A stretch of 62,773 nt of DNA from the NCBI GenBank assembly GCA_045591985.1, contig JAZNTV010000049.1, positions 1-62,773 of the forward strand, written 5' to 3'. A program made the position numbers and the translations under genes. Positions 44,017-52,049 of this stretch are shown here, one piece after another; the first letter of the stretch is position 1, and each line of letters starts with the position of its first letter. Origin of the DNA: SIG588 sp045591985. Its GTDB lineage: Bacteria > Bacillota > Clostridia > Oscillospirales > Acutalibacteraceae. Under the pieces are notes generated by a model. That model did no database searches. It saw only the letters and a program-made list of their open reading frames with translations, and was not told the origin of the DNA.

Positions 44017-44910
44017 TTATTCCATGTTTTCGGCCAATTCCGCAATGCGTCGCAAGCGATGATTCACACCCGAACGACTGATCGGCTCGGCCAAAGCCTC
44101 GCCCAATTCCCGCAACGACATTTCGGGATTTTCCAATCGCAACCGCGCCAGTTCCTGCAATTCGGGGGGCAGTGTGTCCAGCCCGCCGTGCCGTTCAATG
44201 CGGCGGATCGCCTCTACCTGTGCGCTCGCCGCCGCCACCGTTTTATCGATATTCGCATTTTCACAATTGGCCAAACGGTTCACGTTGTTGCGAATATCCT
44301 TCACCATTTTTACACTCATCAACTCAAGCGATGCGCTTGTAGCCCGCATGCGTGTAAGACAATCTTCGATCTGTTCGCTCTCTTTAAAATAGATGACCTG
44401 ATTGCTTTTGCGGCTCATAAATTTCGGCCGCAGCCCCAGCTCCCGCAACAACGCGATCAAGTCGCGGCTCAAATTGTATTGCGGCAAATGGAATTCCAAA
44501 TGATAATCCACTTGCGGATCGGTAACCGCCCCACAGGCCAAAAACGCCCCGGCCAAATAGGCGGCGGCGCAATTCTCACAGTCTAAATTGGCGCGATTCA
44601 GCCGCAAAGACACTTCGCCCGCTGCGTGGCCGAAACGCGACAACACACGCAAGCGATCCTCCGCATCGTCCACCGAAAGCAAGTGAAAGCCGCCCTCTCG
44701 TTCACTTTCACGCACAGCAGTTACACCGCAGACCTCACAAAGCAACGTGCGATACAACTGTGCTACCGCCGTGCGTTCGGTTTGCATGGTCACTGCCGCG
44801 GCAGAAAACGCACGTCCCGTTTCAAGCAAACCGTAAGTAAACGCCGCGCGACAGCACGACGGCCACGTAACTTCGCACAATTCTTCTTTTACATTCGACG
44901 AAAACGACAC
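44017..44910 (-). CDS. whiA: WhiA DNA-binding regulator
   Basis: 297 residues. N-terminal LAGLIDADG-like domain (FSSNVKEELCEV; RAAFTYGLLETG; AAYLAGAFLACGAVTDP) and a C-terminal helix-turn-helix (MSLRELGEALAEPISRSGVNHRLRRI in blocks). In Firmicutes WhiA affects division and chromosome segregation. It usually follows rapZ and yvcK; here the 49-bp gap to rapZ has no room for yvcK. Confidence 0.93.
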   Translation of the reverse strand: MSFSSNVKEELCEVTWPSCCRAAFTYGLLETGRAFSAAAVTMQTERTAVAQLYRTLLCEVCGVTAVRESEREGGFHLLSVDDAEDRLRVLSRFGHAAGEVSLRLNRANLDCENCAAAYLAGAFLACGAVTDPQVDYHLEFHLPQYNLSRDLIALLRELGLRPKFMSRKSNQVIYFKESEQIEDCLTRMRATSASLELMSVKMVKDIRNNVNRLANCENANIDKTVAAASAQVEAIRRIERHGGLDTLPPELQELARLRLENPEMSLRELGEALAEPISRSGVNHRLRRIAELAENME

Positions 44911-44959
44911 CCTTCACTCACCTCCCGTGTCTGTTGTAATGGCCTTTCGGCCATACACT

Positions 44960-45820
44960 TTATGATTTTCCGATATCGCGATGATTGATAAGCACTCGTT
45001 GTCCACCCGCTCGCAGATGTTCCGCCAACAACGTCGCAAACGTGACCGAGCGGTGTTTGCCACCCGTACATCCGATCGCAATGACCAGCTGACTTTTGCC
45101 TTCTTCGGCATAGCGAGGAATGAGGAAATCCACCATATCGCAAAGTTTCTCGGCAAATTCCGCCGCACCGTCGGTATGCATCACGTAGTCGTACACCTCG
45201 CGATCCAACCCTGTTTTGCGGCGCAATTCCTCTATGTAAAACGGGTTTTTGAAACACCGCACATCCAAAACCATATCCGCTTCGGCGGGATAGCCGTATT
45301 TGAATCCGAAGGACATACATTGTATCGGCATCCCCATGCGGGTATCCCCTAAAAAGAGCGCTACAATGCGCTCTCTCAACTGTGTTGCCGACAAATGCGT
45401 AGTATCGATCAAAAAATCCGTTTGTTCGCGAATCCCGCAAAGTATTTCCCGCTCTTCGGCAATGGCGCGGACAACAGAACCGTCGGTGTGATCACACAAC
45501 GGGTGTTTTCGCCGCGTCTCTTTATACCGACGCGCGAGCACCCCCGCATCGCATTCCAAAAACAAGATCTTATACCCGACATCCAAACGCCGCAACTCGT
45601 CGAGTGCACCCGCCAGATCGTGTAACAACTCACCGCCGCGCGCATCCACCACCACAGCGACGCGCGGCATCTCACTCTGAGACGCGCGACAAAGTTCGGC
45701 GAATTTCGGAATCAGCATCGGCGGCATATTGTCCACGCAGTAGAAGCCGATATCTTCCATTGCGTCGATGGCGCGGGATTTTCCCGCACCCGACAACCCG
45801 CTCACGATAACGAATTCCAC
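44960..45820 (-). CDS. rapZ: RapZ-like nucleotide-binding protein (YvcJ)
   Basis: 286 residues. Walker A GLSGAGKSRAIDAMED, the family's FYCVDNMPP, FLECDAGVLARRYKETRRKHPL and the C-terminal GCTGGKHRSVTFA. E. coli RapZ is an RNase adaptor; Bacillus YvcJ is a GTPase affecting competence. GTG at 45820, five bases past the murB stop, with GGGGAGG spanning that stop. Longer frames would overlap murB by 40 bp. Confidence 0.9.
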   Translation of the reverse strand: MEFVIVSGLSGAGKSRAIDAMEDIGFYCVDNMPPMLIPKFAELCRASQSEMPRVAVVVDARGGELLHDLAGALDELRRLDVGYKILFLECDAGVLARRYKETRRKHPLCDHTDGSVVRAIAEEREILCGIREQTDFLIDTTHLSATQLRERIVALFLGDTRMGMPIQCMSFGFKYGYPAEADMVLDVRCFKNPFYIEELRRKTGLDREVYDYVMHTDGAAEFAEKLCDMVDFLIPRYAEEGKSQLVIAIGCTGGKHRSVTFATLLAEHLRAGGQRVLINHRDIGKS

Positions 45821-45824
45821 GCCT

Positions 45825-46733
45825 TTATTCCTCCCCGATGAACTGAACTTCCCTCTCGAGTGTGACACCGAAGGCCTCTTTCACCCGACGGCGCACTTCC
45901 CGTTCCAGTGCCAACACATCGCAACAGGTCGCTCCGCCGCGGTTGATAACAAACCCCGCATGTTTTTCACTCACTTCGGCGCCGCCCACACGAAGCCCCT
46001 TACAACCGCACTGTTCGATCAATGCCCCTGCAAAATGCCCGGCGGGACGTTTGAAATAACTGCCGGCACTGGGGAATTCCAACGGTTGTTTTTCGCGACG
46101 ACGACGCATAAATTCTTCCATACGCGCACCGATAGTAAGCGGATCATCGGGCGTAAGATGCACCGTGACCGACAAAATAAGGGTATCGCGCGTTTCCATA
46201 AACACACTGTGACGATAGCCGAGATGCATATCTTCTGCCGCAACGGTACGCACACCGTCGGCATCCGCTACCAGCGCCGCACTCACCACATCGGACAACT
46301 GCCCTTCATAGGCACCCGCATTCATAAACAGGCCGCCGCCCACCGCACCGGGAATACCGTAGGCAAACTCGAGACCCGAAAGGCCGGCATCCCGCGCCGC
46401 GCGACACAGTTCTTTCAACGGTGTTCCCGCAGGGCAAGTAATCTCCGAGCCGCAAACGATCGGCGGGCCGGCGGGCGCGAAAAAGATCGCCCCGTCGAAC
46501 CCCCGATCACTCACAAGCAAGTTGCTGCCACGACCGAGCGGCATCCAAACGATTCCGCTCTCACGGCACAGACGAAGAAGGGCGGGCAACGCGTCCGGTT
46601 CGCGCGCTGTTACGGCCAGTGCCGCCGTACCGCCGATGTGAAAACTGGTATGTGCCGCCAGCGGCAGATCCCGTGTGACCTCACACCCGGCAGCCAGCGC
46701 CGCCGTTTCCAATGCTTGAAATCGCATTCCCAA
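45825..46733 (-). CDS. murB: UDP-N-acetylenolpyruvoylglucosamine reductase
   Basis: 302 residues; a type II MurB with FAD-binding GRGSNLLVSD, YGIPGAVGGGLFMNAGAYEG, SVFMETRD, FPSAGSYFKRP (catalytic Ser) and HAGFVINRGGAT. It reduces the enolpyruvyl group to UDP-MurNAc, the first committed step of peptidoglycan synthesis. Located between glk and rapZ, an arrangement common in clostridia. Start 46733 or 46727 (both ATG). Confidence 0.95.
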   Translation of the reverse strand: MGMRFQALETAALAAGCEVTRDLPLAAHTSFHIGGTAALAVTAREPDALPALLRLCRESGIVWMPLGRGSNLLVSDRGFDGAIFFAPAGPPIVCGSEITCPAGTPLKELCRAARDAGLSGLEFAYGIPGAVGGGLFMNAGAYEGQLSDVVSAALVADADGVRTVAAEDMHLGYRHSVFMETRDTLILSVTVHLTPDDPLTIGARMEEFMRRRREKQPLEFPSAGSYFKRPAGHFAGALIEQCGCKGLRVGGAEVSEKHAGFVINRGGATCCDVLALEREVRRRVKEAFGVTLEREVQFIGEE

Positions 46734-46761
46734 CGCCCCTTCTTAAGTAGTAGATATCGTA

Positions 46762-47697
46762 TCAACCCAAGGCGGCCGCACCAATGATGCCCGCATCGTT
46801 GCCGAGTGCCGCCACACACAGCGTCGTCTGTTTCACGCTGTATTTGCTGTAACGCTCGTTTTCGATCTGCTCGCGCAGCGGTGCCATCAAGGTCTCGCCT
46901 TCGTTGCAGATACCGCCGCCGATGCACAACACATCCGGCTGGAAGATATTGATCATATTGAGCAGGCCGGCCGCGATATAGCGAATGTAGGTATCCACCA
47001 CCTGTTTTCCGACAGGACACCCCGCGCGCATCGCATCAAACGCGGTGCGACCGTTCACATTGCCTTGCGCCATTTGCGCCATCTTCGAATCGGGATGGGC
47101 CTCGATAGCGCGCGTTGTCTGACGGATCAACGCCGTCGCGGAAGCATACGCCTCCCAGCAACCGTCACGACCGCAGTTACAGGGTTCGCCGTCCACCACG
47201 ATCACGGTGTGACCGAGTTCCGCACCGGCAAAATTGGAGCCGCTGTAGATCTTTCCGTCGATAATAACGCCGCCGCCGACACCGGTGCCCAGCGTGATGC
47301 ACACACAGTTCTTCACACCTCTCGCCGCGCCGGCAACCGCTTCGCCGAGTGCCGCCACGTTTGCGTCGTTGTCCATAAACACCGGCTTGTTTAAACCGGC
47401 TTTCAACATAGCCACCAACGGCAGATGATCAAACTTCAGGTTGTTGGAATACTCCACCTCGCCCGTGTCACCGTTACAAGTGCCAGGACAGCCCACACCG
47501 ACCGACGCGATGTCATCCATCGTGAGATTGGCGTTCTTTACCGCTTCAAACGCGGTCTTTACCATGTCCGCCACGATCTCCTCAGCCGGACGGGGTAAAG
47601 CGGTCTTGCATTTGGCACGGCCGACGATCTGATACTTGTCATCCACCACACCGACGGCAATGTTGGTGCCGCCCAGATCAATTCCGATACGATACAT
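46762..47697 (-). CDS. glk: ROK-family glucokinase
   Basis: 311 residues. Phosphate loop DLGGTNIAVGVVD at the N-terminus, MDNDANVAALGEA with the catalytic Asp, TLGTGVGGGVIIDG, and the zinc motif CNCGRDGCWEAYASATAL of ROK kinases. Phosphorylates glucose (or a close hexose) for glycolysis. It follows hprK by 15 bp, putting sugar phosphorylation and carbon-catabolite control on one transcript. Confidence 0.93.
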   Translation of the reverse strand: MYRIGIDLGGTNIAVGVVDDKYQIVGRAKCKTALPRPAEEIVADMVKTAFEAVKNANLTMDDIASVGVGCPGTCNGDTGEVEYSNNLKFDHLPLVAMLKAGLNKPVFMDNDANVAALGEAVAGAARGVKNCVCITLGTGVGGGVIIDGKIYSGSNFAGAELGHTVIVVDGEPCNCGRDGCWEAYASATALIRQTTRAIEAHPDSKMAQMAQGNVNGRTAFDAMRAGCPVGKQVVDTYIRYIAAGLLNMINIFQPDVLCIGGGICNEGETLMAPLREQIENERYSKYSVKQTTLCVAALGNDAGIIGAAALG

Positions 47698-47712
47698 AGT
47701 TTATGTTCCTCC

Positions 47713-48681
47713 TTAAAATTTGTTCCACTCTTTTTGCGTTTCAACCGACGCCGCCGCATCGTCCACCATACCGAGGTTGAACATCAGTTCCTGCGCCGCA
47801 TTGTAGCCCATTTTCTTTTGGCGGTTGTTCATCGCCGCCACTTCAATGATGATCGCCAGATTTCGACCGGGTTTGACAGGAATGGTATAGGAGGGCACAT
47901 GTATACCGAGGATCTCGGTGAATTCGTTATTAAGGCCCATACGATCATACACTTTTTCGCTGTCCCACTGTTCCATGGAAATAACCATGTCGATCTTTTC
48001 GGTCATCTTAACCGCACCCATACCGAAGATACGGCGGGCATTCACAATGCCGACACCGCGCAACTCGATAAAGTGACGGATGTTGTCGGGTGCCGACCCC
48101 ACCAACGTTTTCGATGACACGCGGCGGATCTCCACAGCGTCGTCTGCGATCAAACGGTGACCACGCTTTACCAGTTCGATCGCCGTTTCACTCTTACCGA
48201 CACCGCTGTCGCCCGTCAGCAAAATACCTTCGCCGTAGACTTCCACCAATACGCCGTGTCGGGTAATACGCGGTGCCAGTTCCACCGAAAGGTATGCAAT
48301 CAACGCCGCCATAAAACTGGTGGTAAGATCCTTCGAGCGAAGCAGCGGTACTTCGTGTTGTATACACGCCGCCTCCAGCTCTTTAAGCGGAGGGATATCC
48401 CGCGAAATGACCACAGCAGGCGGGCGGCAAGCGGCAAAGGTCATTAACCGTTCCGCACGCACATCGGCGGGCAGATCGTTCAAATACCCACACTCACTTT
48501 TACCCACGATCTGTATACGTTCGCTGTCAAAGTAATCCAGATATCCGCCGAATGCCAACCCCGGGCGGTTCACATCCGCACTGCTCACGGGAATCGTCTC
48601 GGGATCACGGGGCATATACACCGTTTCGAGCGACATTTCCCGAATAATCTGTGAAAGCGGTACCGAAAACTTCTTTGCCAT
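47713..48681 (-). CDS. hprK: HPr kinase/phosphorylase
   Basis: 322 residues. C-terminal kinase with P-loop LTGDSGVGKSETAIEL, the following RGHRLIADDAVEIRR, and the family signature AAMNNRQKKMGYNAAQ. It phosphorylates HPr on Ser46 to drive CcpA-dependent carbon catabolite repression in Firmicutes. First gene of the operon through dnaE. Start at ATG 48681; promoter at 48715-48743. Confidence 0.95.
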   Translation of the reverse strand: MAKKFSVPLSQIIREMSLETVYMPRDPETIPVSSADVNRPGLAFGGYLDYFDSERIQIVGKSECGYLNDLPADVRAERLMTFAACRPPAVVISRDIPPLKELEAACIQHEVPLLRSKDLTTSFMAALIAYLSVELAPRITRHGVLVEVYGEGILLTGDSGVGKSETAIELVKRGHRLIADDAVEIRRVSSKTLVGSAPDNIRHFIELRGVGIVNARRIFGMGAVKMTEKIDMVISMEQWDSEKVYDRMGLNNEFTEILGIHVPSYTIPVKPGRNLAIIIEVAAMNNRQKKMGYNAAQELMFNLGMVDDAAASVETQKEWNKF

Positions 48682-48714
48682 GGAATCACGTCCCCTCTTC
48701 CTATACTCCATTCT

Positions 48715-48743
48715 ATTATACTATATATGTGCGTAAGATTCAA
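48715..48743 (-). promoter_or_regulatory. Promoter of the hprK operon
   Basis: Minus strand TTGAAT (48738-48743), 17-bp spacer, TATAAT (48715-48720). Divergent from the GT4 promoter. Confidence 0.8.
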
Positions 48744-48802
48744 ACACTATTTCGCGTTTTTTGCAAAAAATTTCAAATAGCAATAAATTTGTCGCTTCCC
48801 TC

Positions 48803-48831
48803 TTGCAAGCAGCGGATAAATCCGCTATACT
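48803..48831 (+). promoter_or_regulatory. Promoter of the GT4-galK unit
   Basis: TTGCAA (48803-48808), 17-bp spacer, TATACT (48826-48831), 35 bp before the GT4 ATG. Confidence 0.7.
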
Positions 48832-48865
48832 GAACATGGTAATTTTCGCAAAAGGAGGCACTTCT

Positions 48866-50029
48866 ATGGCACGTATCCACGTGGGGCAGTTCAACGATTC
48901 TTTCCCCCCCACCATCGACGGCGTGGCACAGGCCGTAAAAAACTACGCCGCCTGTCTGCACAAAAACCATTGTGATGTCACGGTAGTCACTCCTGCCTAT
49001 AAAAACGTAAAGGACGACTATCCGTTCGAAGTATATCGCTATCAATCCATTCCGCTGGATAACCGTATCGGTTACCGCGCGGGCAACGTCTTCAGCCCCG
49101 AAGCGCTGTTGCATCTGCGTCGCAAAAAATTCGATCTGATGCACGTGCACGCACCGTTTGCCTCTTCCGTGTTGGTCAGCAACCTGAACCACCGCCCGTG
49201 TGTTCCCGTGGTGCTGACCTACCACACAAAGTTCGAAATCGATATTGAAAAACGCGTCAACAACACCATGTTCCGCAAGGTCGCCATGGAGTTTTTGCTG
49301 AACAACGTGAAGGCGGCGGACGAGGTGTGGACGGTAACCGAGAAATGCGGTGAATCGCTGCGCGCCATCGGCTACGAAGGAGAATTCCACGTAATGGAAA
49401 ACGGTACGGATTTTGCCTTCGGTCAAGCAGATACAAACAAAGTTGCCCAATTGCGCGAAGCCTATAACCTGCCCGAAGAGGCGTTTGTTTTCCTCTTTGT
49501 CGGTCGCATGATGTGGTATAAAGGCACTCGTTTGATCCTGGATGCGTTGAAAATTGCCAAAGATAAGGGATTACCCTTTCGCTGCTTTATGGTCGGCAGC
49601 GGTCTGGATGCCGAAGATATCCAAAAATATGCCGACAGCCTGCAATTGAACGACGAGGTCATTTTCACAGGACCTATTTACGACCGTGAGTATCTGCGCG
49701 TATTTTACAGCCTTGCGGATATGTTCCTCTTCCCCTCCACCTACGACACCTCCGGTATCGTAGTCAAAGAGGCGGCGGCGTGTGAATGCCCCGCCCTGTT
49801 GGTACGGGATTCCTGCCCCGCCGAAGGCGTCGTACACGATGTATCGGGTTTCCTGGCCGAAGAAAACGCCGTCTCGTGTGCCGAAGTGCTTTTGAATGCC
49901 TGCCAAAGCCGCGAGCATCTTACCGCCGTTGGGCAGGAAGCCGGTCATTCGCTCTATCTTTCGTGGGACATGGCGGTGGATCGCGCCTATGCCCGCTATA
50001 CCGAGATTCTCAGAAATTGGAAAGGTTGA
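48866..50029 (+). CDS. Family 4 glycosyltransferase
   Basis: 387 residues, GT-B fold: N-terminal FNDSFPPTIDGVAQAVKNYA with the Gly-rich acceptor loop, VHAPFASS, TYHTKFEID, FVGRMMWYKGTRLI, and the E-x7-E donor site TSGIVVKEAAACECPALLV. The pattern is close to diacylglycerol glucosyltransferases and PimB-like mannosyltransferases, so a membrane glycolipid is a likely product, but the acceptor is not proven. Start at ATG 48866 after AAAGGAGG. galK follows 5 bp later. Confidence 0.85.
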   Translation: MARIHVGQFNDSFPPTIDGVAQAVKNYAACLHKNHCDVTVVTPAYKNVKDDYPFEVYRYQSIPLDNRIGYRAGNVFSPEALLHLRRKKFDLMHVHAPFASSVLVSNLNHRPCVPVVLTYHTKFEIDIEKRVNNTMFRKVAMEFLLNNVKAADEVWTVTEKCGESLRAIGYEGEFHVMENGTDFAFGQADTNKVAQLREAYNLPEEAFVFLFVGRMMWYKGTRLILDALKIAKDKGLPFRCFMVGSGLDAEDIQKYADSLQLNDEVIFTGPIYDREYLRVFYSLADMFLFPSTYDTSGIVVKEAAACECPALLVRDSCPAEGVVHDVSGFLAEENAVSCAEVLLNACQSREHLTAVGQEAGHSLYLSWDMAVDRAYARYTEILRNWKG

Positions 50030-50034
50030 TACCA

Positions 50035-51315
50035 ATGAGCACATACACTTTGCTGAAAAACGGCGGATACGATACCGCCCTTATCACCCTCTACGGAACC
50101 GACGCATCGGAAAGTGCCCGTAAACGTTGGCTGACGGCAGTCGAAGAATTCACCCGCCTGTTTGGGGAAAGCGAAACCATACGTCTGTGTTCCGCTTCGG
50201 GACGCACCGAACTTTCGGGCAACCATACCGACCACAACCACGGTCGTGTGCTGGCCGCCGGCGTGCAATTGGATACCATTGCTGTGGTTGCCCCGCGTGC
50301 CGACAATATCGTACATGTACACTCGGAAGGGTACGCACCGCTCACGCTCGACATCGGTAATCTTGCCGCTCGCGAAGAAGAAAAGGGCACCTCGGCCGCA
50401 TTGATACGCGGTACCGCTGCGCGGTTAAAAGAATACGGCGGTACACTCGGCGGATTTGATGCCTATATCACCTCCGAAGTGCCCGAAGGTTCCGGCCTTT
50501 CCTCCTCGGCAGCCTATGAAGTGCTCATCGGTACCATCTTGAATGTGCTATATAACGAGAACCGCTTCACCCCCGTTGAGTTGGCCCTTGCGGCACAGTA
50601 TGCCGAAAACGTGTATTTCGGCAAGCCTTGCGGCGTGCTCGACCAAATGACCTCGGCCGTCGGCGGTGCGGTCGCTATGGATTTTGCCGACCCGTCTCAC
50701 CCCCTTATCCGTCAGATCGATATCGATTTTGATAAATATGAGCGCGTACTCTGCGTTGTCAACACCGGCGGCAACCATGCCGACCTCACCGATGACTACG
50801 CCGCCGTTACAGCCGAGATGAAATCCGTCTCGAAAGCGATGGGGGTAGATTTTTTACGAGAGACTACATATGAAGCCGTTCTGGAAAGGTCTTCCGCCTT
50901 ACGGGAAATGTGCGGCGACCGCGCCTTGCTTCGTGCCTTCCACTTTTTCGCCGAGGATAACCGCGCAGACGCGATGGCGACCGCGTTGGAAACCGGCGAT
51001 ATTGCCGGTTACGAGCGAATGATGCGCGCTTCGGGCGATTCCTCCTTCCGTTTTCTGCAAAATCTGTACTCCAACAAAGCCGTAGACTGTCAAGGTCTTT
51101 CCCTTGGCATCTGCATCGGCGAGCAAGTGCTCAAAAACAGCGGCGCCGTACGTGTACACGGCGGTGGTTTTGCCGGCACGATACAAGCGCTTCTTCCCAA
51201 AACCTCCCTCCCTGCATTTCGCAACGCCATGGAGACGGTATTCGGTGTCGGATGTTGCCACGTACTGCGCATCCGTCCCGTGGGCGGTGTGTGTCTCGAC
51301 GCCATCAACGGATGA
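50035..51315 (+). CDS. galK: Galactokinase
   Basis: 426 residues, GHMP kinase. The galactokinase signature reads GRTELSGNHTDHNHG (Asn where the classical motif has Glu, GEHTDYN), the ATP loop is EVPEGSGLSSSAAYEV, and the late motif GAVRVHGGGFAGTIQAL. The Asn variant is common in clostridial galactokinases as far as I recall. Phosphorylates galactose at C1 for the Leloir pathway; galT and galE are not in the window. Start at ATG 50035, five bases after the GT4 stop. Confidence 0.9.
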   Translation: MSTYTLLKNGGYDTALITLYGTDASESARKRWLTAVEEFTRLFGESETIRLCSASGRTELSGNHTDHNHGRVLAAGVQLDTIAVVAPRADNIVHVHSEGYAPLTLDIGNLAAREEEKGTSAALIRGTAARLKEYGGTLGGFDAYITSEVPEGSGLSSSAAYEVLIGTILNVLYNENRFTPVELALAAQYAENVYFGKPCGVLDQMTSAVGGAVAMDFADPSHPLIRQIDIDFDKYERVLCVVNTGGNHADLTDDYAAVTAEMKSVSKAMGVDFLRETTYEAVLERSSALREMCGDRALLRAFHFFAEDNRADAMATALETGDIAGYERMMRASGDSSFRFLQNLYSNKAVDCQGLSLGICIGEQVLKNSGAVRVHGGGFAGTIQALLPKTSLPAFRNAMETVFGVGCCHVLRIRPVGGVCLDAING

Positions 51316-51324
51316 TAATACGCA

Positions 51325-51367
51325 ACAACACAACGGGCACGGCAATTTGCCGTGCCCGTTGTGTTGT
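51325..51367 (+). terminator. 20-bp perfect hairpin after galK
   Basis: A perfect 20-bp stem (51325-51344 / 51348-51367) with loop ATT, one of the longest in the window; no T-run follows on the plus strand (ATGTC). It lies between galK and spoIIR, which converge. It may act as a terminator for both or as an RNA-stability element. Confidence 0.6.
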
Positions 51368-51392
51368 ATGTCTACCACACTTCCGTGCATCG

Positions 51393-51992
51393 TTACAGCC
51401 ATCCGTCTCCAAACCACCCCGACACCCATTCCACTACCTTAAACCGCACTTCGTAACGCGGAGCGTTTTCCACCACCTCACACGCCTCCTCATCCAGCAC
51501 ATCGTCCAGGCGAGTGGGGTTCATGGCCGAGGATAAACACAGCGGCGGAAACACCACGCACCACCAATTACGCCCCGCACCGTCTCCTATGACCACCCGT
51601 AGGGCGTTATACCAACCGGCGGGAAGTGTGCCCGTCTCATAGGTGCGGGTGGTGAAATAGGTCGGTTGCAACGTCACGGCAGCGGTATGGGGACTCCCCT
51701 GTTCTTTCAAACACGCGTTAGCCGCCTCTTCCAACCGCGGCAATGCCGCCGTAACAGCATCCAACGCCGTCGCCGTATCCTCTACACCGTCGAGTAATCC
51801 GTCGGCGGCCAAAAGCACTGCATCGCGCACCGCCAGTTTCAAGGTCTGCTCTTCCTCGGAATCGTCGTGTGCCAACACGTGTAACCGCACCACCCCTTGC
51901 CGAATGTCGCCGCACAGCGCGTTAAACCGGCAAAACGACAACACCATTGCCGCAACCGTTCCCGCCGCCACCGCCTTTACCAATATACGCAT
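51393..51992 (-). CDS. spoIIR: Stage II sporulation protein R
   Basis: 199 residues. Signal sequence, then VVRLHVLAHDDSEEEQTLKLAVRDAVL, YFTTRTYETGTLPAGWYNALRV and RNWWCVVFPPLC read as blocks are diagnostic for SpoIIR. It is made in the forespore under sigma-F and signals across the septum to activate pro-sigma-E processing. It supports an endospore-forming lineage. ATG at 51992 with GGACGG eight bases upstream, buried in the stem of the upstream terminator (51997-52037). Confidence 0.92.
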   Translation of the reverse strand: MRILVKAVAAGTVAAMVLSFCRFNALCGDIRQGVVRLHVLAHDDSEEEQTLKLAVRDAVLLAADGLLDGVEDTATALDAVTAALPRLEEAANACLKEQGSPHTAAVTLQPTYFTTRTYETGTLPAGWYNALRVVIGDGAGRNWWCVVFPPLCLSSAMNPTRLDDVLDEEACEVVENAPRYEVRFKVVEWVSGWFGDGWL

Positions 51993-51996
51993 AATA

Positions 51997-52037
51997 AAAA
52001 CCGTCCTTTCTGAGATACTCTCAGTTTGGACGGTTTT
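51997..52037 (-). terminator. Terminator overlapping the spoIIR ribosome site
   Basis: Outer stem AAAACCGTCC / GGACGGTTTT with inner CTGAGA/TCTCAG; on the minus strand a T-run follows. It ends the aldo/keto-reductase operon, and its 3' arm (GGACGG) is the spoIIR Shine-Dalgarno. Confidence 0.75.
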
Positions 52038-52049
52038 TCAATGATTTAA

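Noticed and set aside
43036..44586. 516-residue plus-strand frame
   Set aside because: Antisense of dnaE and whiA; rich in Arg/His/Gln as expected of a shadow frame.
48761..48865. N-terminal extension of the GT4 protein
   Set aside because: It would begin upstream of the promoter's -10 box; ATG 48866 has a proper AAAGGAGG.
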